Assembly: GCA_031841125.1 (NCBI GenBank)
Contig: CM063110.1
Location: 54,349,946-54,413,945 of the forward strand
DNA: 64,000 nucleotides
Direction of reading: 5' to 3'
From: Acanthococcus lagerstroemiae
Taxonomy: Eukaryota; Arthropoda; Insecta; Hemiptera; Eriococcidae
Position 1 is the first letter of the stretch. Every line of letters starts with the position of its first letter. Position numbers and translations under genes: made by a program. The notes beneath the pieces are model-generated. The model saw only the letters and a program-made list of their open reading frames with translations, made no database searches and was not told where the DNA came from. Below are positions 48,756 through 59,428 of this stretch, in pieces.

Positions 48756-49340
48756 AATGATTGAGTGAGTGAGTGAATCACTGAGTGAGTGACTGATTAA
48801 TTGAGTGAATAACTCAATGAGTAAGCGAGCGAGTGAGTGAATCACTGAGTCACTGAGTAAGTGATTGAGTAACTGTGTGAATAACTGAATAAGTAAGCGA
48901 GTGACTGAGATTTACTCAGAGTGAGTGAGTGAATCACTGACTCATTGGGTGATTGACGGAGTGAAGAAGTGAATAAATAACTGAATGAAAGAATGTAAGT
49001 GAGTGACTCACTAAATAAGTAAGCGAGTGACTGAGTGAATCACTGATTTATTGAGCGAGTGATTGAGTGAGGAAGTGAATGAATTACTAAATTAGAGAAT
49101 GAGTAAATGACTAAGTGAGTGAGTGAATCACTGAGTCACTATGTAAGTGAGTGAGTAACTTGGCCAATCACTAAATGAGTCAGCGAGTGACTGAGTCACT
49201 AGTAAGTGATTGAGTAAATGAGTGAATCACTAAATAAGTAAGCGAATGACTGAGTGAGTGAATCACTGATTTATTGAGTGAGTGACAGCTGAATAAGTAA
49301 GCGAGTGAGTGAGTGAATCACTGATTCAGTGAGTGACGAA
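48756..49340 (+). repeat. Degenerate GAGT tetranucleotide array (~585 bp)
   Basis: The array is built of GAGT/GTGA words in four-base register with recurrent GAATCACTGA and AATAAGTAAGCGAGTGA phrases. A copy of TTTCGGGCTGCTCAAAGCGG flanks each side (about 48,713 and 49,350), so the array lies between direct repeats of roughly 45 bp. Confidence 0.9.
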
Positions 49341-49390
49341 GTCAACAGATTTCGGGCTGCTCAAAGCGGTGGCGCGCTTTAGTCGTTTAC

Positions 49391-52075
49391 CTTGTAATCC
49401 TTATTCGAAGGGAATATTTCATTTACAGGCATACGAAGAAATCTCAAAATACAGATTATGAAAACGAAAGCGTTTTTATCGAAAAAATGTAAGGACAAAA
49501 TTTATAGTACATAAAATTTTCCTTCCATTGAGACCATTTTCATTTCAATCTGATGAATTTTTCCAAAGTATGTAGAGTTTTCAATAGTTCCTTTTTTTTT
49601 GACGTTCCTAAAATTATAGAGGGCGACTCTTTCGCGCTGGCAGTCCGAATAGTCATTGAAATTTGAAGTACAACGTTTGCAACCGACTTTCAGATTTTCG
49701 AAATGTGTTGCACATTTCAGCTTTGTTTCAACCTTTCAAATAACGTTTGATACTCAGCTTGAAACCTTCTGCTTTTGACTGACTAGTCTCTAACTGGGGT
49801 CCAGGTACTCCATTTTCAGAAACGAAATTTGACTTCAAGTTTGGAAAGGTGGAGAAGAAAAATTTGCGGGCAAATATTTTTTGAAAACTAAAAATTCGCC
49901 GACAAAATTTTTAAAAATTAAAAATTAGCCAATTTCTTAATTGAAAAAGAAAGTAAACAAACAAACAAACATGGATAAAAAATGAAAATTCAAATGAATA
50001 GTTTTAAAATTTGCCGACTGTCAAACTATTGGGGGGGGGGTCAAATGAACAGTCTTAAAATTTGCCAACTGCCAAATTATTGGGCGGGGGTGTGTTTCAA
50101 CCCCCTACACCCCCTATAATTTCGCCCCTGATCAGTTAGGAAACATAAGAAACTAGTACTTCTTAATAATTTCAACTTAGTGAATTTCGGGGGTTCTACC
50201 GTTTCTTGGGTGTTTGAGGAAGAGAAGTGTTTCATCCGGACTGCAGCAGGGGCACTCGAAATAAAAAAACGAAAACAAGTAGAAAACGCGCAAGTATTGA
50301 ACGATCAATTGTAAAAACAGATAGATCTGCAAAGTGTGAAAATATTATTACGGTAACTGAACTTAAACTAACCGGATGTCCTGCCTGGGCCGATCAAGAG
50401 AGAAAAAGGAGAGTGCGTCACGATAAGAAGAAGAAGAACGTGATTTAAAAAAGACAGGAAGTACAGGTCTGCAGGGGACAAAAGACGTTTGTTAGGCGAT
50501 CGCATCGTGCTACACAGAAAGTGACCAGGCAGGACAATTGGACGATTTATTCAAAAATGTCAGTTTGAGAAAGGAGGATCACTGTTGTTGGTATATTTGA
50601 TATTCAGTGACGCTAATATCGACATGATAGTATTCATCTGTCCAAGTCCTCTATCCTTCTTCAGCTCTAATAGGCAGATAAGCAGAAGAATGTAGGATAG
50701 TACCTCCTGCATTCACCGAGTTTCCAAATAAGATCCTCGTAGGAAAGGCAGCCCTCATTAGCGCGAATTCTGCAAATACTTCCGACTTCTAACTATGATC
50801 TAATTTCTACGTAGTTTTCCTAGTCCTCATATTATACCTGCATACATCAGCAGAAACTAAATAGCACAATATTTCGTATCTTTTCGTTAGCATTACATTC
50901 CCAGTGTACCGACAGGTTATAGTATACTTGTTGGTCGGAAATAGCGAGCGCATTTTTATCATTTCTAAAATCAACTCATAGCGGTACCGTTTCAATATAC
51001 CTCATTGTTTCTCAGTTCCGGAAAACGAATAAACCGAATATTTGGATTTATACTTTCGCTCCATATCGGAATGACGAGCACGCGCCATTTGCAAGCCGAC
51101 ATATTCTCGTCGATAATGAATTTTACGAATATTACAAAATTCGTACATTTATAGTCGTCTGAGCGTTACTCGATTAGTGTCAAACATGAGTTATCGTGGT
51201 TCCAGAATTAATAGGATTACATGCGCCACAGCAAATGGATACATCAGCGAGGGTGGACCGCCGCCGGTTGTCATCAGATAAAAGAAACTTATCCAGTGGT
51301 GTGGTCGATGAAGTATGACGTAATGTAAGGGTGCATCCGATTGTTTTGACTCTTCGAGGGACAACCAGCGGACACGCATATCGATCATCGTGCTATCTCG
51401 ACACAAACGGATTAAACAATAAATTTGTAACTGCCACGTCTGAAAGTTTACTCTCCAGTTCGACTCGTCGGTTTGTCGAATGTTACATCGAAAATCAGGG
51501 CGACAATTAGGCGTGATTTCATGCAACCAACAAGGTACCGCAAGTCGGAGGTCAACAAACGAATACCCACTCGTATTTTCCTCATTCCCGTGATAGCACG
51601 ATAGAGTATATTTTGATACAAGGGCAGAAAATGGGCCTTTGTCAACGAGCGTGAAGCTTCAATCAACTGCGGCTTTGCGGCAAATCACACGAGTTGAAGA
51701 AAACCCAGTTCTACATAATATGCTACACGATATTTTTGTACAAGTGTACGAGAAAAATTGAGTTTGAGAGATTTCCGCACGCGGGAGCAAGAGACAGTGC
51801 GGGAATTTTACTTTTCCGCATAATTTTTTCTTAATGTCATTAAAATATAATTTTTTGTTGAAAAAACTATGTGTGCGACTTTGGCGTGGCGAGGGGGCTT
51901 AGAAATACTAAGGCACATAGGAGAAGGAAAACTCCGATAGATAACAGTATTCTTTCCTGGCGATGCGTTTCCACCACCACAATTGAAGGGTTAGAATCAA
52001 AACCGGCGCTTGCCATTTTACTCCAAGAGCGCAGATAGGTAAAATACTGTACATGGGTGCAGGAGTGTTTGTTGG
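49391..52075. other. Unit 2 left part, no gene seen
   Basis: I recognise no coding. 49,880-50,115 has repeated phrases of the type AAAATTTGCCGACTG and CAAACTATTGGGGGG (50,008-50,041), with a second version at 50,052-50,095. They belong with the copies at 48,045-48,085 and 23,190-23,215. 50,940-51,420 has somewhat more CG dinucleotides; the minus ORF at 51,191-51,526 has no recognisable family. Confidence 0.45.
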
Positions 52076-52417
52076 GGTCTGGTTGGCCGAGTGGACAGCG
52101 CGCTGGTCTCGGAATCCGGAGGTCCCAGTTTCGAGCCCACGTAGCCACTCTCTACATTTCGACCAAGGTCGGTTTTTCAGCAAGACGAAAAGAGGGCTAA
52201 GACAGCCCTAACAGCCTCCCCGACGTCTCTGAAGTAATGCTCGAATGGTTGGATTCCAGGGCTCGGTTTGAGAGTAAAATTAGGAAAGGAAGAGAAACAC
52301 TCCTCGTCTTGGTACGTGTAATGACGCAGGAAGGTGGTGGCGGCGGCTATGCCCTGCGGGGGAGGGGGGTCTGCAGTCAAGAAGTTTCAAATATTAAAAA
52401 ATATAGGAGTCAAGTTC
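52076..52417 (+). mobile_element. tRNA-SINE carrying a family-2 tail
   Basis: The head GGTCTGGTTGGCCGAGTGG and box B-like AGTTTCGAGCCC are followed by the SINE body to about 52,300. The element then continues with CTCGTCTTGGTACGTG, GACGCAGGAAGG and a 3' part ending ATATAGGAGTCAAGTTC. That 3' part is the same as the segment following the SINE at 53,456, where it is the remainder of a family-2 element. Here no family-2 5' part lies upstream, so this copy looks like a composite. No clear target duplication was found. Confidence 0.75.
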
Positions 52418-53159
52418 CCTTGTGAACGTGAAGTATGCAATACTTGCACCCGTGTAGAGTATTTTGCCTATTTGCACTCTTAGAGTGAAAATGTGACTTG
52501 CATCGAGGAAAGGCGGTTAGTGAGCAAAAAATTCGATTTTGATGTTTTACTCGATTTATACTAATTAAGGCCTGCTCTTTCAAGTGGTGTTATGGGGAAA
52601 CAAATTATTTAGGCTTGTACGAGCCATCAAAGTTGAGCTCTTCCTGGCTCTTATCAGTGTGAAGATTTTCAGTCAAATCAGTAATTCTCACGTGGTAGTA
52701 TTTTCTTCCACAATACACACTTCCGCGGGTTGATTTATGCTGATTTTCATCATGGCAGATTTTCATACGTTCACAAGAGTTGGCAATACTGAATAACTCG
52801 AAAATTTTTTCCCTCCAAATAAAACAAAGTATTAAGAATATAAAAAATCAATTACGTGGTTATGTTCCTCTAATACCCATTAATCATTATTCCAAATTTC
52901 AAGAAGATTAATCGCTCCAATCCAAAGATATTCGCATTCAAAATTTGTTTTCGTTCTCCTGGAAAATTTGTGTTTTGCTTACTAAACGCCTTTTCTCAGT
53001 ACGGGTTACATTGGCAAGTGTCGGTTTTGATTCTAACCTGTTCAAATTATACTTGGCCACTCACAAAGTATGTAAATAATAATTCCGGATGTGAAAAGTC
53101 TCCCATTCGTATGTCCAGACGGAGATTATCCCAGTGAGAAAGTATCAAAATTGAGAATA
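52418..53159. other. Unit 2 AT-rich DNA, no gene seen
   Basis: Nothing recognisable on either strand. Confidence 0.45.
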
Positions 53160-53459
53160 GGGACATATGTTTGGTGGAGCTTATGGCGATGCACGCATGC
53201 CAAATTGGCTCCCCAGACACCGCACCCCTGGTCCCGGAAACTACCCTTTTGAGTATCGCATCAGTGACCAGAGAGAGGGACGCATTGAGGCTGGCCTGAG
53301 CCCCTATTTCGCCTTTCCGCTTCCGGTGCGCGCTGTCCTGTCAGGGCCACCATAGGACACCCTACTGACCGAGGTAACGCTCACCTAGCATTAACTTGGA
53401 CCACAGACGGACGCGCTTCCTTCACTCACCCCTCCCTCACCTCGTCGTCTTGGTATGGT
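53160..53459 (+). mobile_element. Family-2 interspersed repeat, 5' part
   Basis: It starts GGGACATATG, then GCGATGCACGCATGCC, CCGGAAACTACC, GAGTATCGCATCAGTG, and ends in CTTCACTCACCCCTCCCTC. It matches 58,509-58,820 throughout. A tRNA-SINE interrupts it near its 3' end; the remainder follows at 53,686-53,794. Its promoter class is unclear. Confidence 0.65.
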
Positions 53460-53685
53460 GGTCTGGTTAGCCGAGTGGATAGAGCGTTGGTCTCGGATTC
53501 TGGAGGTCCCGGGTTCGAGCCCACGTAGCAACTCACCAAATTTCGACCTAGGCTGGTTTTTCGGCCTGAAGGGAAGAGGGCTAAGACAGCCCTAACAGCC
53601 TCCCCAACGTCTCTGAAGTAATGCTCGAAAGGCCGGATTCCAGGGCTCGGGTTGAGGGCAAATTAGGAAAGGAAGAGAAACACTC
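53456..53685 (+). mobile_element. tRNA-SINE inserted in family-2 element
   Basis: The head is TTAGCCGAGTGG with box B GGGTTCGAGCCC. TCGTCTTGGTA occurs before (53,445-53,455) and after (53,687-53,697) as target duplication. The uninterrupted family-2 copy at 58,509-58,832 has this motif (TCGTCTTGTGGTA) only once, which supports insertion into family 2. Confidence 0.8.
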
Positions 53686-53794
53686 CTCGTCTTGGTACGT
53701 GTAATGACGCAGGAAGGTGGTGGCGGCGGCTAAGCCGTGCGGGGGGGGGTCTGCAGTCAAGAAGTTTCAAATATTAAAAAATATAGGAGTCAAG
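53686..53794 (+). mobile_element. Family-2 element, 3' part
   Basis: It resumes with CTCGTCTTGGTACGTG and GACGCAGGAAGG, with a G-run at 53,741-53,749. It ends ATATAGGAGTCAAGTTC, after which sequence diverges from the copy at 52,417. Confidence 0.55.
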
Positions 53795-54940
53795 TTCATA
53801 TAAAGAAAGAAGAGGGTACGGACCAAAGATTTCGACGTAAAAGTTCCAACCCGAAAGTGCCAATGATTCAGTTCCAAAGAAGAAAAGATCCACAAACAAA
53901 TTTTTCCAAAACTGAAAATTTCAAAAGTAAATAATTTCAATAATTGGGAAAAATTATCTGATGATAACTTAAATTATGAAAGTAATGTGAATTTTGCTAG
54001 AAATCAAGATTCTGGCTAGTAAATATGTTTCTGAGGTACGAAAGTTGGATATGAGTCCTTCGTATTAGAGGAAACTACATATTTCTGAAATTAAAATGAT
54101 CAGGAGAACAAACTGAATCTCGATTTTGGGAGGGGAGAGTATGTTCTCAAACTTTCGTCTTGTTATGATTGATTTGAATTCGTGAAGATTAAGAGTCCGT
54201 ATGCAGCACTAAAAACTGAGAAAAAGCGAAAATGATACTGAGAAGTTGTTTCTTCTTGCCTTACTATAACTCTCTAGTTCAGAAATAACAATTTACTAAT
54301 TATTGAAAGTAAAATTCTGAAGCTGCTGTTCAGTCGTTTCTGGCATGCGACCAGATTCAAATCTGGTAACAATTAGGACTATGCAAACTACGTTTTTATC
54401 TTTGTATATTACCGTAAAATACTTTCTAATTTTCTGGCCTTCATTCATTCTCCTATTGATTGATCGAGGTGAAATTCAGCGAATCTGCAATGTTCATTTG
54501 TCTACATCTCATTTGGAATTTTCAGCCCTGTCGACTTTAATGAGCATCATACAGAGGCTAAAAAGAATCAAAAGTCCTGGTTTCTCACAATTCATAGCCT
54601 TTGAAGGCGTTTCAGAGCAAACAGGATGAAACTTCGAATTGTTGTGTAGACAGACTAAAGAGCACCAAAATTTTGAGCAAATTATCTTGTAAGGGGTGGA
54701 ATCAAGGGCCAGAAACTAGTAAGAATTTCAATGAAATTATAGTATACTTTAACTGATCATACAAGTACACATTAACGGTAACCGGTGTATTTCAGTGTAG
54801 CATTATGTGTGTTAATTTTTTTTGTTGGAAAAAGAATTCTATGAGAAATATTTACTTCGAAAAAAAAAAATAATAATAAATAAATATATGCTGTGAACAA
54901 AACATACTTTGGAACATTATTACCAGCGGAAATTTCTGCA
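53795..54940. other. Unit 2 AT-rich DNA, no gene seen
   Basis: The ORFs here, such as 54,345-54,629, have no recognisable family, and the DNA shows no clear repeat structure. Confidence 0.45.
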
Positions 54941-54948
54941 ATTGGAAC

Positions 54949-55318
54949 TAGTGGTCTCAAGTGTATCGATACTATCGATAAAATATCGATATAAAAAATT
55001 ATCGAAAATATCGATAGGTTTTATAATGTATCGATATTTTTGATAATGTTGTTATCAGTTTGCTTTAGAAGAAAGAAACGAGAAACGAAAAGGACGCGAG
55101 CACGCGGCACGAGGGAAAAATGAAAAATACTGCGGTTTTCATTGTTCGTTCTTGTATCCTTCTATAATCTAAACAGGCTATCAATTTATATAATAGAAGA
55201 TTAGGCGAACTTAGATTCACAATTTTTAGCTTCATAACTCATTTTTAAAAATTGTACAGCCTTTTAAAAAATATCGATAAATATCGATATGAAAAATGAC
55301 CTTTATTTGAGACCACTA
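54949..55318. mobile_element. hAT MITE, 8-bp TSD ATTGGAAC
   Basis: The 370-bp element has ends TAGTGGTCTCAAG and TTTGAGACCACTA and a perfect 8-bp duplication ATTGGAAC (54,941-54,948 and 55,319-55,326). These are diagnostic of hAT. Sub-terminal regions at both ends are packed with TATCGATA/ATCGATAT words, which could be transposase-binding repeats. No coding. Confidence 0.9.
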
Positions 55319-55393
55319 ATTGGAACTTACGATCCCCAGCCAAGAAGAGTAAAGTGTAACCTATATAAATCAAAAGACTCAAATGTAAATGAG

Positions 55394-55914
55394 GAGCGAT
55401 ATTCTAAAACGGCCTCCGTCCATTTTTTTGAAAAATCGTTTTATAGCGCCATCTGGTGAGGAATCTAGTAATACAAGTTCTGGCCCGAACAAAATCATCG
55501 TGAATCTGACGCATGTAAGAAGTCAAAATAGAAAAAAGTTTTGTTCCAAAACGGCCTCTGACCACATATTTTTATCACATTAGAGGAGTCGACATTATCT
55601 TGAGAATTTTATGAATTAGAATCTACTGAAAGACACAGTATGTCTAATTTTGTGCCAAACCAAAACTAATACTTCAAAAATGTTGTTCCAAAACGGCCTC
55701 TATCCAGGAGATCCTCCACTTCGCGACTGTCATGTGCGTCTCCTGTACTAGGTACATTCAATATTTCAACGAGATAAATTCCTGTAAGTGTTCTACTAGG
55801 CAACCCGACTGTCAACCGTGACATGTAGGTGTAATATAGAGATACACCAAGTTTTTTATTTCCGGTGAAAAAAAAAATATAAAACTGGACGGAGGCCGTT
55901 TTGGAAAACCGCTC
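55394..55914. mobile_element. 521-bp TIR element, ACGGCCTCCGTCC ends
   Basis: The left end GAGCGATATTCTAAAACGGC continues into CTCCGTCCA. The right end, inverted, reads GAGCGGTTTTCCAAAACGGC and continues the same way. Two internal forward copies of GTTCCAAAACGGCCTC lie near 55,546 and 55,685, so the terminal motif occurs four times. No coding and no clear target duplication. Confidence 0.75.
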
Positions 55915-56264
55915 TTCAAATAGACAAGGTGTCTACCGGTCATCTAAGTCATCTGTTTTGAAAAGTGGTCATCGGTCGTTTAAATTCGCTGGAGATCATC
56001 TAAATATTTTTTATTCCAGTAAATAGTTGAAAAACAACTGCCAGAATAACGTAAGTTTAATGTACAGACATTAGCTAATGAGTACACACATACACAGCTG
56101 CGAGTATGAATAGAATAGAAAGGAAGAGTAGGAGTGATGTAAATGCAATATAACGTAGGAAAGCAATGGAGAAGTAAGCGATTGGAGCGAGAAAAAATTT
56201 GTTCGAGGCTACTAAAAAAATTGGATGTAGGTCATCTAGAGCCATATTTTTTTCCTATCAGTTC

Positions 56265-56475
56265 TAGTAGACATCCTGATAGAGGATGAAATGGGAGAAG
56301 CGAAAATGCAAAAAGGCCTGAGGCAAGGTTGCTGTTCCTCACCAGTACTGTTTAACCTATTCATAAAAAAAGTAATTGCAGAAACGAATGAAAGGAAATC
56401 ACGTGTGATAATACAAGGATATGGTTTGGAGATGACATTGCAATAGTGGAAAGAAGTAAACAAAGAAGAATGTCG
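56265..56475 (+). pseudogene. RTE-type reverse transcriptase fragment
   Basis: This encodes part of the palm domain of a LINE reverse transcriptase. It reads VDILIEDEMGEAKM, then QKGLRQGCCSSPVLFNLFIK (block B/4 of RT). After one frame change it reads FGDDIAIVERSKQ at about 56,425-56,463, the catalytic F/Y-x-DD box. It is cut off on both sides and the rest of the LINE is absent. A family-2 fragment and a SINE lie downstream. Confidence 0.7.
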
Positions 56476-56925
56476 TGGTATTGCTGGTACAGTTAATGGT
56501 GACGCTGACGGTGTCGTGAGCGTCTCCAACTGGAGGGTCCACCCTTAGACCCACGGGGGTGATGATGAAAGCCCCTGACCGATGGTTCTCGGATGTGAAA
56601 ATAACGTAGCTGAGACGATTTGGTTGAAGTGAGAATTTTGGTAATTAATATTCTTCAAAATATTAAGTTACTATAGCGTTATATAGATACAGGGAATGAT
56701 ATGAAGAGCCACTGAACTTTGTAATAGTACGCGACACGACAGAATTCGAAGTCCAAGACGCTGGACAGAGAGTAACAGCTCTTCCAGAGCTTACGACAAA
56801 GAGTAGAGACCAAGGCTCGACGTCTAGGTTTCGTGGAGGAGGTATATACTACCCGCTATGGATGAGCTTGATTATGGTGCAGAACTCCACCCAAGAAGAA
56901 TGGCCAGTGCAAGAGGAGCGGAGGT

Positions 56926-57020
56926 AGTGTCACGTATGGCGATGCACGCATACCAAAGTGGTCCCTATGACATCGCACCCCCAGCACCGGAAATATCGCA
57001 TCAGTGTCCGGAGGGAGGAG
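56926..57020 (+). mobile_element. Family-2 fragment
   Basis: ATGGCGATGCACGCATACC, CAAAGTGGTCCC and ATCGCATCAGTG match the 5' half of family 2. It is truncated on both sides. Confidence 0.5.
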
Positions 57021-57128
57021 GAGCGGAGGTGCGAGCATATTATCTGATATTTTTGGGACTTAGCACGTGTAGGTTATGGGATGGGAGTGACACTTCTAAT
57101 TGGAATAAATGGTGTAAGTATACTGCGT

Positions 57129-57347
57129 GAGGTCTGGTTGGCCAAGTGGATAGCGCGCTGGTCTCGGAATCCGGAGGTCCCGGGTTCGAACCCGCGTAGC
57201 AACTCGCTACATTTCGACCCTGGCCGATTTTTCGGCAAGATGAGAAGAAGGCTAAGACAGCCCTAACAGCCTCTCCGACGTCTCTGAAGTAATGCTCGAA
57301 AGTGCGGGTTCCAGGGCTCGGTTTGAGAGTAAATTAGAAAAGGGAAT
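57129..57347 (+). mobile_element. tRNA-SINE with 15-bp TSD; defines full length
   Basis: The flanks GTAAGTATACTGCGT (57,114-57,128) and GTAGGTATACTGCGT (57,348-57,362) fix the ends at about 219 bp. The head has box A TTGGCCAAGTGG and a perfect box B GGGTTCGAACCC. The body contains GATTTTTCGGC, CTAACAGCCTC and ACGTCTCTGAAGTAATGCTC, and ends near GTAAATTAGAAAAGGGAAT. The RNA would be made by RNA polymerase III and mobilised by LINE machinery. Confidence 0.9.
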
Positions 57348-57417
57348 GTAGGTATACTGCGTACATATGTATCGCAAATACATATTGACGCTGAGGCATT
57401 TTCTTTGTTATTTTTAT

Positions 57418-58043
57418 TTATTTTTTTGTCGTTTGGCTGGTGTAGGTTGAATATCGAAGTACAGAATATTCGGTGGTCGGAAGCTCGCTGTTATTTTCCG
57501 CGACGGAGCTTTTGATCTTCGGAAATATAACGTTCGAGTTCTCGGAATTCGAGGAGGATGTAGCATGTTTAATATTGCGTCTAATTTCTGAGCGTGTGAT
57601 CGGTGGGCGTCTTGGTGACATCCGTTTGATGGCTATTTTTCGCACACACCCGCCGTCGATAATTTTGGTCTGGTGATATTGATTTCTGGTGGGAAAAATT
57701 TCTGTCGCTCCTGGTGCTGCGTAATCAAGTTCGGGATGTTTTCGTGTGTTGTTCGGATATTCGATGATCAAACATTTTTGGATATTTGATAGTATGTACC
57801 GTAGTGGTTAGTTCCTATATGTTTGACAATCGTATGTTTTGGGGCAGGTTGGCATTCGAACAAACAAGCTTTGTCAAGTGATTCCATATTTGTTTTTCGA
57901 AAGATATTTTCAAGCAGAGGGGTGAGATCCGTAACGTCTGCTACTATTTGGAGGTAACGCAAATTGTCTATTTCGTTGCATGTTGCGTGAGACGTTGGGT
58001 GGATGACTTTGAAGAAATCGAGGCGTATCATACGCAAGTTCAA
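57418..58043 (-). pseudogene. Unrecognised coding-like stretch, two ORFs
   Basis: Minus-strand ORFs at 57,768-58,043 (91 codons) and 57,418-57,771 (117 codons) follow each other with a frame shift. Composition looks protein-like: the first includes LRYLQIVADVTDLTPLLENI and ESLDKACLFECQPAPKHTIV; the second includes RSEIRRNIKHATSSS and IKSSVAENNSELPTTEYSV. I recognise no family. The pair might be a relic of an element gag/ORF1 or of a host gene fragment. The upstream end overlaps the start of the plus-strand RTE LINE. Confidence 0.3.
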
Positions 58044-58508
58044 AGGAAGGGGGGCAAGGAAACAATTTTAGTAGGAAATTTAAATAATGTAAGAACCCTC
58101 AAAAATGAAGAAAATTTAACAGAACTTGAAGAAGCTTTGAAAAAGGGCAAAATTGATATTTTAGGCCTCGCGGACATAAGAAGGGAAGGAGATACCATAA
58201 TCGAAACAAAAAAGGGGAATTTTTTCTGCTATGTTGGAAAAGAGGGAGGGCAAAAAGGCGCGGGTTTCTTAATTAAAAGTAAATGGAAAAATAAATTTAA
58301 GGAATTTTGCGAAATATGTTAGAATTGCATACATTTCTATGAAAACCTCCCAACACCAAACTGCGTTCATTATGTAAGTCTATGCCCCCATTTCAGCCTT
58401 CAGCGAGGAAGAAATAAACGTTTATGATACCCTTGCGGAAACAATAAGCCCTCAAAGCAACAAAAAGCAGACCGATAATGGGTGATTTTAACAGTCAAAT
58501 AGGTAAGC

Positions 58509-58832
58509 AAATATGATGTGTGGGACATATGGCGACGCATGCATGCCCAAAGTGGCCCCTGAGACACCACACCCCCGGCCCCGGAAGCTACACTTTCGAG
58601 TATCGCATCAGTGGCTGGAGGGACGCTTTCAGGCCGGGTCGAGCCCCCATTTCGCCGATCCGCTTCCGGTGTGCACGTCCTGTCCGAGCCGCCATGGAGT
58701 TCCCTACTGACCGAGGTTCTCGGTCGGCGCTCCCCGAGCACTAGCCTGGAATTCAGGTCTCCCACAGCCGGACGCACTTCCTCTTCACTCACCCCTCCCT
58801 CCTCGTCTTGTGGTACGTATGACGACGCAGGC
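58509..58832 (+). mobile_element. Family-2 element inserted in RTE endonuclease
   Basis: About 324 bp, from around TGTGGGACATATGG to GACGACGCAGGC. AGGTAAGC (58,501-58,508) and AGGTAAAC (58,833-58,840) flank it as probable target duplication. Removing it brings MGDFNSQIGK next to the rest of the endonuclease. A GGGTCGAGCCC phrase near 58,635 resembles a box B with one base missing, so a pol III origin is possible but unproven. The overlapping ORFs on both strands here are incidental. Confidence 0.75.
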
Positions 58833-59206
58833 AGGTAAACGAAGCGAATATGCGGTGAAGAACTAATCATGGGACCACAAAGGATACGGTGAGGGGAACA
58901 AAAGATGAGGAGACATGTTGGTAGATTTCTGTCGAATGAACAAGCTCCAAATTACCATTTCATTTTACAAAACAAGAAAAAATCACATGTGGACTTGGAT
59001 TACCCCAAACAGGGAATATAAGAATCAAATAGATTATATCTTGGCCCTCCTGGACACCAGGGAAAAAATTTTAAATGTTTCGGTTGACCCCCAATTTGAA
59101 TTCCATTCGGATCATAGACTGGTAAAATGCGAATCAAAGATAGGAAAATGCGGTAACCGTCACAAATCTATGATGCCGGTAGGAGTACATATTTAAGGCT
59201 GAAAAT

Positions 59207-59428
59207 CGGGAGTTTACCAAGTCGAAATCAGTAGATTGCTTGAAGAGATTGACTTAGACGAATTGATACAAAACTCAGCTGCGGAAAATGTGGATCATCT
59301 TTATTAGGCTAGAAGTATTTAACGTTGTAAGATCGGGAGTTTACCAAGTCGAAATCAGTAGATTGCTTGAAGAGATTGACTTGGACGAATTGATACAAAA
59401 CTCGGCTGCGAAAAATGTGGATCGTCTT
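59207..59428 (+). repeat. Local ~95-bp duplication within the LINE
   Basis: GGGAGTTTACCAAGTCGAAA and the following sequence occur at about 59,207-59,301 and again at 59,333-59,428. They differ by a few substitutions and are separated by about 30 bp. The second copy continues as the open linker reading. Confidence 0.85.

Larger units (their letters stand above)
42758..58685 (+). repeat. Block C: clean copy of units 1 and 2
   Basis: Unit 1 (42,758-47,990) is near-identical to block A. Unit 2 (48,000-58,685) is represented elsewhere only in block B. Together B and C look like a 15.9-kb direct tandem repeat, but B's error pattern and its sharing of C-specific variants argue that only one is real. 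Confidence 0.85.

Noticed and set aside
48756..49340. CRISPR array or coding repeat
   Set aside because: It is a four-base-register microsatellite with no spacer structure, in a eukaryotic context.
57129..57205. Functional tRNA gene
   Set aside because: Box A and B are present but the acceptor stem does not close, and the unit continues into a SINE body with a target duplication. The same holds for the other SINE heads.
18010..58685. Three-copy biological tandem array of a 5-16 kb unit
   Set aside because: Block B's indel gradient and its sharing of C-specific variants fit a duplicated low-quality assembly better than an ancient tandem array. A and C may still be two real copies or two haplotypes.
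58400..58870. 156-codon minus ORF as a gene
   Set aside because: It is antisense to a family-2 insertion inside an RTE LINE. Its openness reflects the GC-rich repeat.
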